Shown here piece by piece: positions 48,345 through 59,665 of a stretch of 64,000 nt of DNA. Below the pieces are notes generated by a model. It was not told where the DNA came from, did no database searches, and saw nothing but the letters and a program-made list of their open reading frames with translations. Source of the DNA: Adiantum capillus-veneris. Taxonomy: Eukaryota > Streptophyta > Polypodiopsida > Polypodiales > Pteridaceae. Numbering within the stretch: the stretch's first letter is position 1; every line of letters begins with the position of its first letter. The position numbers and the translations under genes are program-made. The stretch covers positions 85,293,029 through 85,357,028 of the forward strand of contig CM043959.1 in NCBI GenBank assembly GCA_014529385.2, written 5' to 3'.

Positions 48345-49040
48345 ATGCACTTTTATACATTGGAATCACTCCTATACAATATGTGCATTGTGATTGACAC
48401 TTTCAACTGCACGGCCTTTGATGGATGGCAGCTTCGGCATATCAAAAAAGTGAAAGAGAAAATTACATGTTTACGTGGGTCCATAAACAAACCTTCTTCG
48501 TGGAGGAGTGTAATGGATGCATACCATGTGATCATGACCGTTATGTTCACCATTTCCAACCTTAATCAAACGGTGCCAAATATGGGCAAAGTTTGGATGA
48601 CATGGTGGTCAATCCAACAGAGTCTCAAAAATTTTGAGGAGTTAAAAGAGTCTGTAGTAGGGAAGGATTGGCGACTACCATCCTCTACAAAACAAGAAAT
48701 AATTTTGGCCAAGTGTTTTCATGCAAGATGGAAGAGCACTCATAGTCCACTCCATAGTGTGGCTTACATGCTCGATCTAGTGTATTGGAATTTAGGTTTG
48801 ATTTCCAATACAGGGGTGGTTAGCAATTTCCATTACGTAAGTCATACGTTCTACTCCAATGTTTAGGATAAATTGATTGTATTAAACAAATGAGTGCATT
48901 TAGACTTTAAAAAAGTCCTTTTGTAAATGATTTTGTACAGTCAATGGCAAATGAGCAAGCTGCATGGAAATGGTGGTTGATGAATGGTGGTGAGCGTTAC
49001 TCCATTAGGAGAAATATGGACTTTGCATGGGCTTTGTAAG
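48345..49040 (+). pseudogene. hAT transposase fragment
   Basis: The frame at 48,345-48,866 contains SSWRSVMDAYHVIMTVMFTI, PNMGKVWMTWWSIQQSL, KCFHARWKSTHSPLHSVAYMLD and LVYWN, which match the plant hAT transposase region leading to its C-terminal dimerisation part (usual SPLHxxAYxLNPxYF). After a break, FVQSMANEQAAWKWWLMNGG (about 48,935-48,995) continues the same family. The N-terminal BED finger and catalytic start are not found and no terminal repeats are seen. It is a dead fragment. Confidence 0.65.
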
Positions 49041-50409
49041 AACTCCTAATTTTTAGGGATTAAGGCTAATGTTGTGTAGGGTTAAGGGGACAAGGGCATT
49101 CAAGAAGCTAGTTTTAAGTAGGCTTTTCTGGCGTTTTTTTTAGACACATGTAGGATGTGGACCTAGGAGGTCACTTTCTCTCTCTAGTTTTTGGAAAGTG
49201 AAGGGAGTAAAGGAGTGTGGCCACATCAACAAAAATGTGGGTCACTAGGAACCAAAATTTGACTTTTTTCAACATGTCTCTAACGCATGACGTTTTTGTT
49301 TGAAGAACATGTCTCTAACACATCATGATACAAGGTGACCTCTTACTATTCTAGTTGAGTGGTGTTGTTTGCAATAATGGCTCTAGGAACTGGCATAACA
49401 TGAACCTTTTACAATGGCACAAAGATCTCCTTAAGCAATGTGGCTTCCACTACACAAAAAATCATTATGCTAACATGTAGAGATCCCTAGTAGGACAATA
49501 TAACAGCCTTTTATCAGCAACACACCCTTTCCTAACATGAGGGCACTCCCACCAAAGATAATTTTATGTGATAGGTCACCCCATGAGCATACCATGTCAT
49601 GGAATGGATGTAAGAACTATGAAGGCACTACCCATTGTTAGTTGTTCACAAATGTATGTTTATCAAAGTTAATGAGAAGAAATTTGGACTTTTTCGTTTG
49701 TTGATGTGTAAGAGCACTCTAGGTCTGCCATATTTTAGATAATTGTTCGATAAGTAAATAAGATTTGTAGTCATTTAAAGTGTAAATGTATATTTGTTTG
49801 GTAGGATTGTACATGAGATCTTGACGGAAAATACCCCGGTGAGATTCCTACCATGCACTTTTGAACCCTTTGATTTCTATCGTTGTGGGAAGTCCAAGGA
49901 AAGCCTATTTTCAAATTTTTAGCAATAACTTTTTTATAAAAAAAAATTGGTTATTTTAAAGTTTGTACACAGTCTAAGAGTTCATTCTGATTGTTTTCCT
50001 TCAGTTTAAAATTTTGACCGAGGGATCCTTGGAAGCCACTTTTGAATGTGTTAGGGTGATATTTTGGGAAAGTTTGTATGTAGGAAATACAATCCTTAAC
50101 ACAATAAAGAACATTGGTTCTTTGAGTATTTTCAGATTCCATGATTTTAATGCTCGTTGGAGCCCGTAGATTAAGGAAAAAGTAAGAAATGTTTATTTTA
50201 CATCATTTGTTTAGAAATTGTCATCTTGCACATTGATTTTTAGAGAATTCGAGCAAGGTATGCTTTTTGTGCATCACACGATGGTCGAAGAGCGCGACGA
50301 GATGATCAAATTTATGTGAGACAAGCCCAGATAGATTTGGAGCCGATTGGAAGCTAGAAGCTTGTATCATTTTCATACACAATAATTTTACAATTTTTTT
50401 CACTGTAAA
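49041..50409. other. Gene-free stretch
   Basis: Mixed AT-rich DNA with only short chance frames (for example 49,951-50,142 on the minus strand). A weak direct pair, AACATGTCTCTAACGCATGA / AACATGTCTCTAACACATCA, near 49,272 and 49,306 is the only structure noticed. Confidence 0.5.
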
Positions 50410-50416
50410 GACCCTA

Positions 50417-50511
50417 AGGGCCCTCAGCAAGACTGGCCACAAGGGCGCGCAAAATGCCCATCCGGGATGGGCATTTTGCAGGCCCTTGTGGCCAGCCTTG
50501 CTGTGGGCCTT
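50417..50511. repeat. Near-perfect 95-bp hairpin (fold-back)
   Basis: Arms of about 47 bases meet at base 50,464 with almost no loop. The left arm contains GGCCACAAGGGC and AAAATGCCCATCC, and the right arm GGATGGGCATTTT and GCCCTTGTGGCC. Only a few mismatches occur. Such a palindrome can extrude as a cruciform or be transcribed as a hairpin. It shares words with the fold-back at 50,895-50,989. Confidence 0.85.
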
Positions 50512-50601
50512 GGGGGCTTTTACATGAAAAACATTTACAAAAATATTGTGTATGAGGATGATATAAAGATGTAATGTTAGATGTACAAAGAGCGAGAGCT
50601 T

Positions 50602-51065
50602 CCCCACCCCCCACCCCCCCCCCCCCCCCCCCCCCCCACCCCTCCATTTTGCTATGGCCTGGATGGCCATTCTTCTGCCCTTGTGGCCCCTCTTGTTGAG
50701 GGTCCTTGGGCCTTAAAATGGCAAATACATTCTTTTTTTATGCATGGCCATGAGATAGAAGTGTGCAGTTTGATGTACTCAAAGAAAACTCCCGCCCTCC
50801 CCCCCCCCCCCAATGGCAAATACCTAAACCTTGTATCATGGTCATCAACCATTTTTTGCTTCCTTGTGTCCACTGCCCCTATTCTTGGTATGTGTTTGTC
50901 ATTATAAGGCCCCAAGGACCCTCAAAAAGAGGGGCCACAAGGGCACACAGAATGGCCATCTAGGGTCCATGGGGCCTTATAATGACAAATAGGGCCTTTT
51001 TTTAATGCATGTCCATGAGATAGAGGTGTAGTGTTTGATGTAATTAGAGAACCCCCCCCCCCCCC
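50602..51065. repeat. Fold-back / poly-C repeat cluster
   Basis: C-rich tracts lie at 50,602-50,643, 50,799-50,811 (13 C) and 51,052-51,065 (14 C). ATGCATG(G/T)CCATGAGATAGA occurs before the second and third tracts, 265 bases apart, and GGCCTTA(A/T)AATG(G/A)CAAAT precedes it in both. This indicates duplicated units each made of a GGCCACAAGGGC-type block, a spacer and poly-C. Poly-Pro and poly-Gly frames across the tracts are artefacts of the C runs. Confidence 0.7.
50895..50989. mobile_element. 95-bp MITE-like element with 19-bp inverted ends
   Basis: TTTGTCATTATAAGGCCCC (50,895-50,913) and its exact reverse complement (50,971-50,989) frame an interior with GGCCACAAGGGC. The size equals that of the hairpin at 50,417-50,511 and the interior words match, so both appear to be members of one short fold-back family. 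No clear target duplication is seen. It could alternatively be a local palindrome without mobility. Confidence 0.55.
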
Positions 51066-54000
51066 TTTCTCTGTGTTCAAAGATTCAGAACATTCACTAT
51101 GTGAAATTTCCTATATCATGTGCGTTCACTAGAATGGATTAAAAGTACCCCTTATAGGCCTTATCTACACATGTTTCTGTAACTTTACAAGAATATAAAA
51201 TCCCTTCTGTTGAACACGTGTGCTATGTTACATATACTTTAATGAACTCCCTAGGTCAAGTGCCTCACAAATCCTGTGCACTAAACATTCAGTACTAGAA
51301 ATCAACCAAACAAGGAGCCAATTTTTACTTCCTTGTGTCCACCTCGTGTTCTTGGGAATGTTTTGGTTAAGCAAGTTCTTTGGTATTTGAAACCGCATGT
51401 GACCCCTATTGTTATAGTATCCAACCAAAATTTTCTTAATTAGCAGTTTACATAGGCTCAAGAATGCATGTATCGATAATTTATGTTTACCTTTCTCTAT
51501 CCAAATGAGCTACATAGTAAAATTCAAATCCGCAATTTAACAGTTAAGTTCACAAGGTAATAGCTATTGGTATCATCTTTAGCAATACCAAAGAAATAAC
51601 TACCAATAGCTCATGAAGAGGAATAGTTAAGAAGATTTGACACCAAAAATTTGTCAGCACTACTCAAAAAGGTGGAAACTCAAAGGCTTTACAATATATG
51701 TATGATGAAACACGAAACAATAATAAGTTACCCCTATACATTGACACCTCCATCTCAAGTTGTCATTTCTCTAAGTCAAGCTTGGCATCGTCATAGTATG
51801 GAAATAAAACCATGTTGGAAAGCAATAATTTAGCTTTCTCAATTTGTGAAACGTTTGCTACATCCACAAATGAGGACATCTTGACAAAGGTTATGATCCA
51901 CTTTGATAAGAATAATCATTAATGATTAAACTAAAATCAAAATATTTCTTGAATTTCTTCATGCTGGAATGATTAAGACTTGAGACTTGAAACATCTTAC
52001 ATGAAAATCAAAATATCCATTAAGGTCAACAATATTTCTCAAATCCGTATGAAACTCCAGTAATCTAAATTAAATACTCTCACTCAATGCGACACCATTT
52101 AACAAAAAAACATATATATATTGCATTTATAGAGGAGTCTAGCCTCATGAAAATAATTACAAACGGAGACAATGTTGTTGTTGTTAGGTGTCTCCTACAA
52201 GTATTTGTCTTCCTCATCTAGAGATTCATATACACTTGAGTATTTGTGTGTCTATAACACTAGGGAAAATAGTAGTACTATATGCATGGCTTTTCTAAGA
52301 GCTCCTAGAGAGTACCTATTGGTTCAAGATTCTACAAAAATTCTACTATTCTTATCAAAATCCTTTAACATGGTAGTTAAAGGTTTCCTCACGAAACAAA
52401 AATATAGTGATTTCCATCGCTCCACATGGTTACTTGCTCATGTCCTTGGAAAAAAGTTGACTCTGTAAGTAAACAATACATTATGTGAGGACAAAGTTAT
52501 AAAGTACAAAATGATATCATTCAAATAATCTAATGACAACTATACAAAGAGTAAATTATAAAGAAAAATCTTTCATGACTCTCCATAAATAGCAAAACTT
52601 ACTTGCATTGCACGAGGCTCAATCACATGCTACACAACTATAGATGGCGCACCAAAGCCATCAACAAAATAACACCACCCAGTGTTATGAGGTGTGAAGC
52701 CTAAACATTGAAAGGCATAAAGAGATTTTTTCTCTCCAGCATGATAAACTTAAGTATGGAGATGATGTTAAGCTACAAGGGTAGTTTTCTTACCATTCTA
52801 TCTTTATGTTGGAGATGAACCCTTGCAATGTCCACATACTTATTAGACTTCCTGTTGTTGTGGTATGCAAGTCATGTGAGCTCATACATTTGCCACCTTT
52901 GGGAGTAAATGTTTCCATATAGTGTGAGTGAATGAAAGTAGAAGGAGTAGAATCTTGTTTCATGCCGTAATGGAGGTGAGAGAAGGGAGAGGATATAGCT
53001 TGGTGTGAAACTATGTGGTGGGAAAAGGGAAGAGATGGAGGAGGAGCTTGCTTAGTGCTACAATGGAGGTGGGAAAAAACTAGCAGAGAGATAATGCTAG
53101 ACTATAGGGGTGCATGTGGTTGTTGGAGAGCTTGGAAAAGGGTTTGTAGAGAGAGAAAATCACTTTTTAGCTATAGAATAGGTTTGGAAAGACTTTAGAG
53201 GTTGGAAAATGATGTTTTGAATTTTTTTGAAAAAAATCAATTTTTTGGATTTTTTAGTGTACGTTTTTTACTTTTGGAAGTTAAAATAATTTTTTGACCA
53301 TGAAATAGGTTTGGAGACTTTTAAGGAGAGAAAACTTAAAATTTAAATGTTTTTTTTATTTGAATTTTTTAGTGTATTTTTAAATCCGGGCCAAAAAGTG
53401 GGGGAAAAGAGGTCAAAGTGGTCCCGGACCCCCCCCCCCCCTTTTCCCTAGCCACCTCCCTTACCTTCTCACTAGGTAAGAGGCCATTAAAAGGTGTACG
53501 GCTACCTTGTCCCCCTACGTTCTTTAGGGTATAGAGTGCACCACCCTCTTCCTATTGGCTGGCCTCTAATTAACCTTAATCCCAAAGGGCCCCTAGAGGG
53601 GTCATATTTTTCCTAATGCGATCTTATGCCCTCTTGTAATGAAACTACTAGCACAATATATAGCAAACTCAACCTCAGAGAGAAACTAAAGTATGTATAG
53701 GCATGTTCATAGAACTATTCAAAACAAATTATTGAAAGACAGAGCAGAAAAATTAGTGTATATATTTTGCAACAAAAAGATATTGCATTACATTGAAAGT
53801 GTTGGCTACGAGGAGGAAATTCCAATCGGGGTGTATGATTGTAAAAAAAAAGACGAAGAAGAGTTCAATGGTAGTGTATCTCAATGCACTATTCAAACTC
53901 CCACAATGTAGGGCTGCCCAAGGATAAGATGATATGAAGATGTGTCATGTATAAAGTAGTTTTGTTCGACCTTTACATCACCTATTGTCACCTTTACACT

Positions 54001-54190
54001 TGGACATGTTGCATACAACTCACATGATAAATTGTTTGCCACTCTAACCATCCAACCATGTTCTGTGTCCATTGGTCATTTACATTTTTTGTAAAGACTT
54101 TTTGACATTATATTTATCTCAGAATCATGGTCAATTAAGGAAACAAATAGTTCTTTAAGATCTCCTACTTTGACCAATGTCTTTGTAGTA
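51066..54190. other. Gene-free stretch with a 13-base poly-C tract
   Basis: Frames of 60-98 codons (for example 52,172-52,468) show no domain I recognise. A T-rich patch with TTTTTTAGTGTA repeated near 53,254 and 53,368, each after TAGGTTTGGA-type words, suggests a small internal duplication. Thirteen C lie at 53,429-53,441. No RNA gene is visible. Confidence 0.5.
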
Positions 54191-54199
54191 GCCCGCGCT

Positions 54200-55690
54200 A
54201 GTGGCTCCTAGGAATGCTTTGAGATTCTTCCCCATTATCATCAAGTCTCACTTGTCCTACATTCCAAGAAGATTGGTAGCATCCTACCATAAATTCATCA
54301 CCTTTGTTAGCATGTACATGTACTCCTTGTGTCTTCACAGGATCGCCTTCATCTTGTGGGTGAATAAAAGCTTCAAGTGTTAACTTCTTTCTCTTGATGA
54401 TGTCGGTAGTTTCTTCATGGAATTCACGCTTGTTTATGCCAAGCACCTTACCCAAAGTAAACTCAAGCTTGATATTCAAAATCCTCTCCTCTAGTACTTT
54501 CTTCAACTATGTAGCAAGCTCAATGTCAGATGGTAGTTTGTAAGCTGGTCCTTTTGGCTTATCTTTTGTTGGCTTCTTCTTCTTCTTCTTTGTTGTAGAC
54601 TTCTCCATTCACTTCTGAAGAAGGTGCCTCTTCTATTGATGGCGCTCACAAGGTGATGCATCATTTCTCCCTCCACTTCTTGTAGCTCTTTTTGAAAGCC
54701 CTTCATCACCATTTTCACACCTACGCTTTTCTTCTATAATGGGTTCATGACTTTGGCACTTTGTAATGTGGGAATGCACGGACATTGAATCCACTAGATC
54801 ACTCCACCCTATTTCTAGATGTATCCAATCACCTGAGTCATGTAGAATCTCTTTTGTAAGCTTTCCTTTTTTCGCTAATTCCATGATATTTGGAAAAAGT
54901 CTACCATGGTGATCACTCACCTCTTCATCACTAAGATGCTCAATCTTCACTCCATAAGTAGTTGTCTCAACTAAAGAGGTGGCATGGTTAGCTGCCATAT
55001 CTTCAACTAAGGTTTGCATTCTCCCCTTCCCAAAGTTAGTTCTCAAAGGTAGACATTTCTCTCTTAAGTGGATTTTACCATCCTTGAAAAAGACAACATC
55101 TTTTGTGAGAGCATCACTAAAACTATCATAGTGCCTTCTTACAAGGTCTCTACTATCACACCAAATACATCTATGGACAAACCGTTCTTTGCGTTGATGT
55201 CTTTGCCTAGGAAGTGTCCTTGATGGTTTTCATTTCTTCAAGCTTTGCAAGCGTCACCTTAAATTGACGCATTCCCTTCACAAGCTTATCTAGCATGGAC
55301 TCATCAAACTTAGGAGTTACAAAGGTAGACTTTACCATTTTGTCAGAAGTTGAGGTAGAAGGACTTGTACTGTTTACTACCATCTAGTCCCTTCTTCTTT
55401 GTCATTTGGCAAGTAGTAAGACATCACCGTCAACCTCATTCCAGACAAACTTTAGGCCTTGCTAGGAATCTTAATCTTCAAGAAAAAGCTCCAAACTTTC
55501 TTGAAACTCTTTACTTGTATCTTGTAAGAAAAGATTTGTCTTCTCTACATCTAGTGTGGACTTTTCTGTCTTGGTTAGTTATGCATAGCAGTGCTCAAAT
55601 TCCCTAAGTATCTCTGTTATTAACAATCCTTGCTTTGGCTTGACTACCCATTCTAAGCATGTCCTTTTAGTCACTCAATCAGAGTCCTCC
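54200..55690 (-). pseudogene. Gag region remnant of another LTR retroelement
   Basis: Minus-strand reading from high to low coordinate: LLITEILREFEHCYA, TEKSTLDVEKTNLFLQDTSK and LELFLED (about 55,640-55,460), then KFDESMLDKLVKGMRQFKVT (near 55,280). Next is CIWCDSRDLVRRHYDSFSDALT with DVVFFKDGKIHLREKCLPLR and TNFGKGRMQTLVED (about 55,170-55,000), the pattern of a plant Gypsy gag with its Cys/His spacer. At 54,506-54,198, LEFTLGKVLGINKREFHEET and DEFMVGCYQSSWNVGQ belong to the segment before the protease. Several shifts and stops separate the pieces. No pol follows on the left, so the copy is truncated at about 54.2 kb. Confidence 0.62.
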
Positions 55691-56158
55691 ATGAATTATT
55701 CCTCCTCTTGGAGGAGGTCGCTACTACATACAGTGACCCTAATGTATGGGAGTAAAGGGAGGCTGATTTGGTGAATTACAAGGTGGATTTGAAGTGTGGG
55801 TCCGACTTGGAGTGAAGGAGGGGGAGATTAGAGCACTTCTACCCGTGTGAGGGAGCACATCCTAAGGTTGTAGAGATGATGAGGGGTGTGATTAAATTAA
55901 GCTAGTTTCATTAACCATAGGGAAATTATACGAACAAAAGAGAGAGTTTCATAAAGAAGATTCCTTAGGAACAAAAAAGAAGTTCTTGGTTGTAGTTTCA
56001 AAAAAAAAAAACATTAATTTTTAGCTTGTCATTAAATTTAACTTGAAAAAGGTAGAGATATTAAAACCGACGATAGTTGAGGACTAAATTTACTTGGAGA
56101 CGGTCCCCCCTCCAAAAGGACATTGTACTATAACTTCTCCCATTAAGAGAGACTTGTT
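55691..56158. other. Gene-free junction before the Tat-like LTR
   Basis: No coding signal. It contains A-runs near 55,998-56,011 and a CCCCCCTCC patch near 56,105. The left edge of the following LTR lies somewhere near its end. Confidence 0.4.
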
Positions 56159-56990
56159 GATGGGGGCTTTTCACAAGCCAAGCTCCCATACCCCTCTTCT
56201 CTCGTCCCCACCCCATGGAAACCTCCTCTTAGGGAGGGAGTGATAAAAGGCATTGGAAAAGTAAGAAAAAAAATAAAGTATGATTATGTAAATATATGAG
56301 AAAGGTAAAATAGGCCACCTCATGCCTGCGGGGTAGCCCATCCCCACCTTGCCTCCTTTTTCTTCACTGTTGCCCCGCTGTGTGTCCCTTTTCCTCTCCT
56401 CCACTCAAAAGCTCAACCCCCTCTCTCTTCCCCTTGTCCTTTCTCCTTTCTCTCTCCCCTCAAGCTACCCCACCTCTCACCAATAATGCATTCTAACTCG
56501 CCAATAATGCACCCTAACTCACATGCAACTTACTGTATCTTCCAAAATAGTATACCCCACCCCCCCTTTCTCTCTCCTATCATATCCCATGACCCAAATA
56601 CCCCCTCTCTCTCTAAAGGGTGCCATGTCTCTTGTCTTGTAGCTAAATAACCTCCCCCACACTCACACACACTCAGTTTCACTAAAAAAGGTGCCCACAG
56701 ACCCATCCCCACCCGGTGGTTACCTGATTTTTCTTGTGTTCACACACATCTACACATAGATTCACCTCTGCACACACTCCTCTCTCTCCCCTCTTGTAAT
56801 TACTTTATTCTCCATGTCACCTCTCACTTTTTTTCATCAACCCATCTCTCTCTCTTAGTCTCTTTCTCATGAGACTGCTGTTCTGGCACATATACACACA
56901 GCCAGACAAGTGGGGCCCACAGTCACATGGCCTATGTAGGTAATGATTTCTTCATTTCTTAATTCTAGAATTTCTCCTCCCCCTACTCCC

Positions 56991-57000
56991 CTATATAAAG
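56991..57000 (+). promoter_or_regulatory. TATA box of the LTR promoter
   Basis: CTATATAAAG lies in a pyrimidine-rich setting about 300 bases before an AATAAA signal (57,300-57,305). Transcription would start around 57,025-57,035 and read into the gag region. Confidence 0.6.
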
Positions 57001-57299
57001 AGGGGTCACCATCACACAAAAACACACAACATCACCAAAGAACACACTATGCACTGTGGGTGCCTAGTGCACACACACACACCCACACCATCACCATCAC
57101 CGCAATCACCATGCTTGTCTTGAGCATGACCTCTACACCCTTGGCTATGGAAGATGAAGGGCAACTAAATGAAGGATGATGGCCATAATCCTCGTACGAG
57201 TCCTCGCCATCAACTCCCACCTACCCGCCATGTGCTCTACCACTCTCTCCCTTCTCGTTCCCCTACCCTATGCTCCCCATTTCATCGTCTAATTCTCTA

Positions 57300-57305
57300 A
57301 ATAAA
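57300..57305 (+). terminator. AATAAA polyadenylation signal in the LTR
   Basis: AATAAA is followed within 40 bases by GT-rich DNA (TTTTGTGAGTATGTTTTC). In the 3' copy of the LTR this would end the element's RNA; in this 5' copy it marks the R region. Confidence 0.5.
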
Positions 57306-57708
57306 GCTTGAGGTTTTGTGAGTATGTTTTCTTGCAATGTTTTGCCCATGTGAGGTGTGCCGAATCGCCACCTAGTCTTGTGTTTTGGAGTGAGCTTGTG
57401 TATGTGTGAAGGGTGTGCGAATTCGCCATCCTTTTGTGATGCCTAAGTACTAAGCCGCTATACCCCCTCCCTCACTCTCTCTCTCTCTCTCTCACTTGAT
57501 CTCATTCCATTTCCTTTTCATCATTACTCCCAAGCATCCATCTCTCTTGGATGAAAACTTTGTTATGGTGGTGTGTTGTTTGCGTCCTAGCCGCTGAAGC
57601 TAGGTGGTGCCCCCTGTTTGCTTTACCATGACAGGCTCGAGGCGCTCCATTCGGTCCCCGGTGTTTTAGAGGCCGTCGGGGTTCGGGGTTCACTTTGCTC
57701 CCGTCATT

Positions 57709-57720
57709 TGGTGCCCCCAC
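57709..57720 (+). promoter_or_regulatory. Primer binding site of the Tat-like element
   Basis: TGGTGCCCCCAC directly follows the LTR end and has the TGG start expected for pairing with a tRNA CCA tail. The tRNA species is not assigned. Confidence 0.5.
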
Positions 57721-57779
57721 TGAGGATCTTTTCATGAAACCCTTCAGTTTACAAGACTGAAACCCTTAAACTATTGTGA

Positions 57780-59665
57780 ATGGATGAATGGCTAGCAGGA
57801 TTTGCTAATTGGACGACAGAAGAAGAAGAGCTCCAATCACAACTAGACGAACTCCGCATCTCCATCGAAGCTCGAGTGCCAGGCGTAACAGTAATCGATT
57901 TGCAGTGGGAGAGTCAACCAACACGCCAAACCCAGTGCCAAGAAGAAGAAGGACAAGGTCGAAACCATGTCCGCAACCTACAACCAACCCACAACAACAA
58001 AATGGAAGGAGCTCTACACAATATAGAATCAACACTATTCTACTTTGAGAATCGGGTAACTCAAGTCACCGAGGTAATTATCACAATCAGTTTTCAAGTC
58101 GCACCTGATGCTGCAGCACAGATAACGCAAGCATTGGCTCACACTCTCACTAGAGAAACTAGGGATCTACTGAGTTTGTTTCAGGAAATAACACCACACT
58201 CTCCCACAAGCTTGAACAGTGACTAAGCACCTCTAAGCTTCACATGAATCAGTACAACCTACCTCAAGACAGATCACACATACCAACACGTGTACGCTCA
58301 ATCAAGGTAATACTGGATTTGAAGGCTCACTACCAGCACGTCATTGACACCATGCCGGGTGGGGAGCGGTTTTTGGAGGTTCTGGCATCAGATCAACCAT
58401 TTGTCTTACCTTTGGTACAAGGCAATGTACCATTTGAAGTTTTAATCTATGTCCTAGTATAAGAGGGTATACACGCCTCCTTGTAAAGAAGAAAAAAACT
58501 TTTGCAAGTTAAGCAGTGTGTCTTTCTAGCTGTCTCTCAGTAATCATGGAAAGTGTAGCATTTCCAACATTTAAAGGAAAGAAGGGGGAGGATTTGGTAA
58601 CAGACTTTCTAGATGACTTTGAAGTAGCATGTGTAGTGAGCAACAAAGATACGGATGAATCCCCGGTTCGAATCTTTAAGCATCTCATGCAGCTAGAAGC
58701 TAGATCAATGCACTTCCACAAGCAACCAAGGATGACTGGGAACCCTTAAAAACCGCTTTTAAGAGGCGCTTTGGGGGAGGTACCACTTCAGAAAAGTTGT
58801 GGGACAAGTTGAGAGACTTGAAGCAGGAGGGTCTTTTAGAATATGCCACCTATGAGTCCAAATTTGTGGATTTGTGGGAACGGTGGGTTGAGTCACTGGC
58901 TAGGTTGGAAGCTGCACCCGATTTCCTAAAAAAAGATCAGTTCACGCATGGCTTATGGCCGCTTCTCAAGGAGAAGGTGAAAGGTAGATTCCCGGCTACG
59001 TACGAGTTAGCCGTTGAGATTGCTCGCCTTAAAGACAAGAAGCTGTGAATGAAAGCCAAAGAAACCGAGTCAGCAGAATCAGGAACATCGCGTCGACCAG
59101 CAACTACGACAACCACCATTCCACCACCACCACCGGCTCTTGGGGTAAGAGATGACCAACAAGATATGTTGGCCCATATTACTGACCAACTGCATGTTGA
59201 GATGTCGAGCTCTACACCTTGAGCTGGCATCCACTACGGGTCTTGGCCGCTTACGGCATTTACTCACTGGCACATTAGGTGACCGACACGGAGGATCTCT
59301 GCCAGTGATTCTACAGCTGGACTACACTTATAGTGCCAGCCTAGTACGCTTCTAGCGAGTTCACACTTAGTGACCGCATGTACATATGTGCTACTTTTCA
59401 GCTTTAGCACTTAGTCATTTTGTACTCTGTTTTCTGTGAAGAAGAAGAAGAAGCTTTCCATCTCTGTGTGCTTTGTGCTTGTCTTGTGTAGCTCTCTTGC
59501 ATCCTCATTCTTTACACTGCAGAATTTGTCTGTCCACTTAATACAACAAGGGAGGAGTCAAGAAAGAGATCAAGACCCTGGAAGAGCATGACGACAAAAC
59601 AGGGAGTATCATTGCTACAACTGCGGAGAAGACGGTCACGGTATGTACTACTGTCCCAAACCACG
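57780..59665 (+). pseudogene. Gag of the Tat-like element, with zinc knuckle
   Basis: It starts MDEWLAGFANWTTEEEEL; this first frame stops at 58,226. VMESVAFPTFKGKKGEDLVTDFLDDFE (from 58,550) is the start of the retrotransposon gag core. After a shift near 58,745 the core continues as LWDKLRDLKQEGLLEYATYE, FVDLWERW and FTHGLWPLLKEKVKGRFP to 59,048. A CCHC zinc knuckle, CYNCGEDGHGMYYC, lies at about 59,611-59,652 and reads directly into pol. At least three breaks are present. The pieces are in the normal order, so damage is by point changes and small gaps. Confidence 0.7.

Larger units (their letters stand above)
56159..57706 (+). repeat. 5' LTR of the Tat-like Gypsy element (left edge uncertain)
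   Basis: The right edge is set by CCGTCA (ending 57,706) just before a primer-binding-type sequence (TGGTGCCCCCAC). The left edge is a guess at TGATGGGGGC (56,159). The body is strongly pyrimidine-rich on this strand, with (CA)n near 57,068 and (CT)n at 57,473-57,494. A TATA box and an AATAAA signal lie in the right order for a U3-R-U5 layout. The matching 3' LTR lies beyond the window, so length and identity cannot be checked. Confidence 0.6.

Noticed and set aside
50221..50915. Poly-Gly and poly-Pro frames on both strands
   Set aside because: They are created by the C-run tracts and the hairpin; no other coding sign.
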